DNA of 64,000 nt from Cellulophaga algicola DSM 14237. GTDB taxonomy: Bacteria; Bacteroidota; Bacteroidia; Flavobacteriales; Flavobacteriaceae. Position numbers and translations under genes: made by a program. Position 1 is the stretch's first letter. Every line of letters starts with the position of its first letter. The notes below the pieces were generated by a model. The model saw only the letters and a program-made list of their open reading frames with translations, was not told where the DNA came from and made no database searches. The stretch is from positions 1,550,001 to 1,614,000 of the forward strand of contig NC_014934.1 in the NCBI RefSeq assembly GCF_000186265.1. The letters run 5' to 3'. Positions 62,673 to 64,000 of the stretch are shown piece after piece.

Positions 62673-64000
62673 TTAATCCTTATTCAATAGCCTTTCTTGT
62701 TCTTCTACTGCTTCTGCTTTACTATTTTTTAATTTGAAATTACCAAACTTATATACTGCTTTACCTGTAAACATTCTTGTCTCTGGTCTTGAATAATAAC
62801 TATAATTCTGATCTAAATAGTTTGATGTAACAGGAATATTAGTAGCATTTAACAAGTCATCTACACCCAAACTAACAATTAAGCTTTTATCTAAAAAATG
62901 CTTCTGTACACTAATAGAAACATCTGCAACAGCTTTATCATGATAAAAAGAGCCTGAAATAAATGTTGGCATATAACTGGCAGTGATCACCGCATTCAAA
63001 GATTTATCTTCTAAAAAACTTATGTAATTCTGCGCCAATATGTAGCAACTTTTTACATCTAAATCTAGAACTTGATTATTGTTCGCTCTTGCATAAAACT
63101 GATTTTTTAAATAAAAGAACGAGCTATAAGCATATAAATACCAGTTATCTGTGATATAATCTTGATAGGTAACATCAATACTTACTTGGTCTCCGTTTAT
63201 TAGATTATCTGTAATGGTACTTATAGTTTGTTGCTCATTATTTTGAAAAGGCATTCTATAAATATCATTTTTTATTCGCTCTACATAAAAATCAAAAGTA
63301 AGCTTGTTCTTTAGCGTATAACTTGCCGTGATTCTATTGGTTATACTCGGCTGTATTTTAGGATTTCCTTGAACAACATTATTCTCATTTATAAAAGTTA
63401 TAAAAGGATTAAGAAGCTGAAAAGGTGGTCTTGAAATTCTTCTATTAAAATTTAATCCAAAAAGATGATTCTCATTGTGCTGATATTGCAGAAAAAGAGT
63501 TGGAAATAGATTAAAATAAGAATTAGAATTTATTTGAGCCAATACCAGAGAATTCCCTTTAGAATTTGTGTATTCACCACGAAGCCCCCCTTTTACTGTA
63601 AACGCATCCCATTCTTTTGAAGTACTAATATAGCCTGCAAAAATATTTTCATCATAATCAAAATTATCAGCAACAATCCCATTAAATGATTCATTAGTTG
63701 TATTTGATGAAGAATTCTCAAATTCTTGTTCACTAGTAGAGTTTATTCCAGAATATTTTAAGCCTGTTTCAAAAACAATATGTTCTGTAGGATAGATAAG
63801 ATCTGACTGTAGCGTATAAATTTTTGTCTTTTGATGGGCTAAAGTGACAATTCTATTTTCATTTAGAATGGTATTATCAGGTAAGCGGTACTTTGTATCT
63901 AAATTTTGCTCTTGGTTTTTATCAAAAACAATATAATTACCCTGAGTCGTTAGCTCTGTTCCTTTTTCTCCTAGTTTAGATATATGCTGCACTGTAAATA
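62673..64000 (-). CDS. Outer-membrane beta-barrel receptor, 5' part cut by window end
   Basis: The frame is open to the window edge, so it is a fragment: 442 residues of the C-terminal barrel. Strand patterns such as LFGLNFNRRISRPPFQLLNPF (near the middle) and the terminal TGKAVYKFGNFKLKN fit OMP_b-brl_3 type outer membrane beta-barrel (TonB-receptor-related) proteins. The N-terminal CarboxypepD_reg and plug domains are outside the window. The last 20 residues after FGNFKLKN are a charged tail (EAVEEQERLLNKD), unusual for a barrel, where the last strand normally ends the protein. Confidence 0.82.
   Translation of the reverse strand, partial: FTVQHISKLGEKGTELTTQGNYIVFDKNQEQNLDTKYRLPDNTILNENRIVTLAHQKTKIYTLQSDLIYPTEHIVFETGLKYSGINSTSEQEFENSSSNTTNESFNGIVADNFDYDENIFAGYISTSKEWDAFTVKGGLRGEYTNSKGNSLVLAQINSNSYFNLFPTLFLQYQHNENHLFGLNFNRRISRPPFQLLNPFITFINENNVVQGNPKIQPSITNRITASYTLKNKLTFDFYVERIKNDIYRMPFQNNEQQTISTITDNLINGDQVSIDVTYQDYITDNWYLYAYSSFFYLKNQFYARANNNQVLDLDVKSCYILAQNYISFLEDKSLNAVITASYMPTFISGSFYHDKAVADVSISVQKHFLDKSLIVSLGVDDLLNATNIPVTSNYLDQNYSYYSRPETRMFTGKAVYKFGNFKLKNSKAEAVEEQERLLNKD

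Noticed and set aside
1-64000. CRISPR array, prophage or rRNA operon
   Set aside because: No regular spaced direct repeats, phage structural genes, integrase or rRNA-like stretches seen.

Overview
The window comes from a marine-type member of the Flavobacteriaceae (phylum Bacteroidota). Evidence in the sequence: AT-rich DNA, many promoters with the Bacteroidota -7 box TAnnTTTG, a TonB receptor paired with a DUF4249 lipoprotein, a riboflavin/PdxA/AccB-AccC-FabH core set, DUF177-rpmF, an ISXO2-type element, and a tRNA without an encoded CCA end. Species cannot be named from sequence alone.

Layout. 1-9150: tail of a secreted protein, a formylglycine-enzyme-like lipoprotein, then core metabolism: accC, accB, fabH, rpmF, DUF177, pdxA, ribE, DUF2007, a NagX-like membrane acyltransferase and a TauE/SafE exporter. 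9360-13180: a probable small exported protein and a four-gene operon of coiled-coil protein, roadblock-like protein, Ras-like GTPase and hybrid histidine kinase. 13370-33040: an assimilatory nitrate/nitrite cluster with a nitrite-reductase-like/rubredoxin fusion, a nitrate reductase fused to a NirB-like flavin domain and a BFD domain, a NarL-type regulator, an alginate-export-family porin, a NarK transporter, cobA for siroheme, nirB, nirD, DUF4202 and a NarX-like sensor kinase. An AraC/amine oxidase/AhpD-like/SDR operon sits inside this cluster. 33298-42600: TonB receptor with DUF4249, patatin, DUF1003, an esterase, an MtfA-like peptidase and a GH63-like glycosidase.

42647-53372 is a long minus-strand tellurite-resistance-type (Ter) operon: Ca2+ antiporter, kinase-like protein, PP2C phosphatase split by a frameshift, three TerY-like VWA proteins, a YggT-like membrane protein, a TerB-like protein and four TerD paralogues. 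An IS1595-family element with an 8-bp target duplication lies between the last two terD genes. 53794-58465 is accessory: a DASS transporter, unknown genes, a broken gene, and a TIGR04255 / HEAT-like / DUF7689 module with a divergent MerR-like regulator and a palindrome between them. From 58548 core genes resume: tRNA-Met, mce, rbfA, an FtsX-type permease, a lipoprotein, dusB, and the C-terminal part of an outer-membrane receptor that runs off the window.

How the parts connect. Nitrate enters by NarK, is reduced by the fused nitrate reductase, then by NirBD, whose siroheme needs CobA. The promoters of nasA, narK and nirB carry 7-2-7 inverted repeats of the form TACGTAw-N2-wTACGTA ending on the -7 box, and cobA has one half-site in the same position. 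This geometry matches NarL-family sites, and the cluster encodes both a NarL-like regulator and a P-box sensor kinase. The most interesting possible new systems are this operator set, the GTPase/roadblock/kinase operon, and the MerR-controlled TIGR04255/DUF7689 module.
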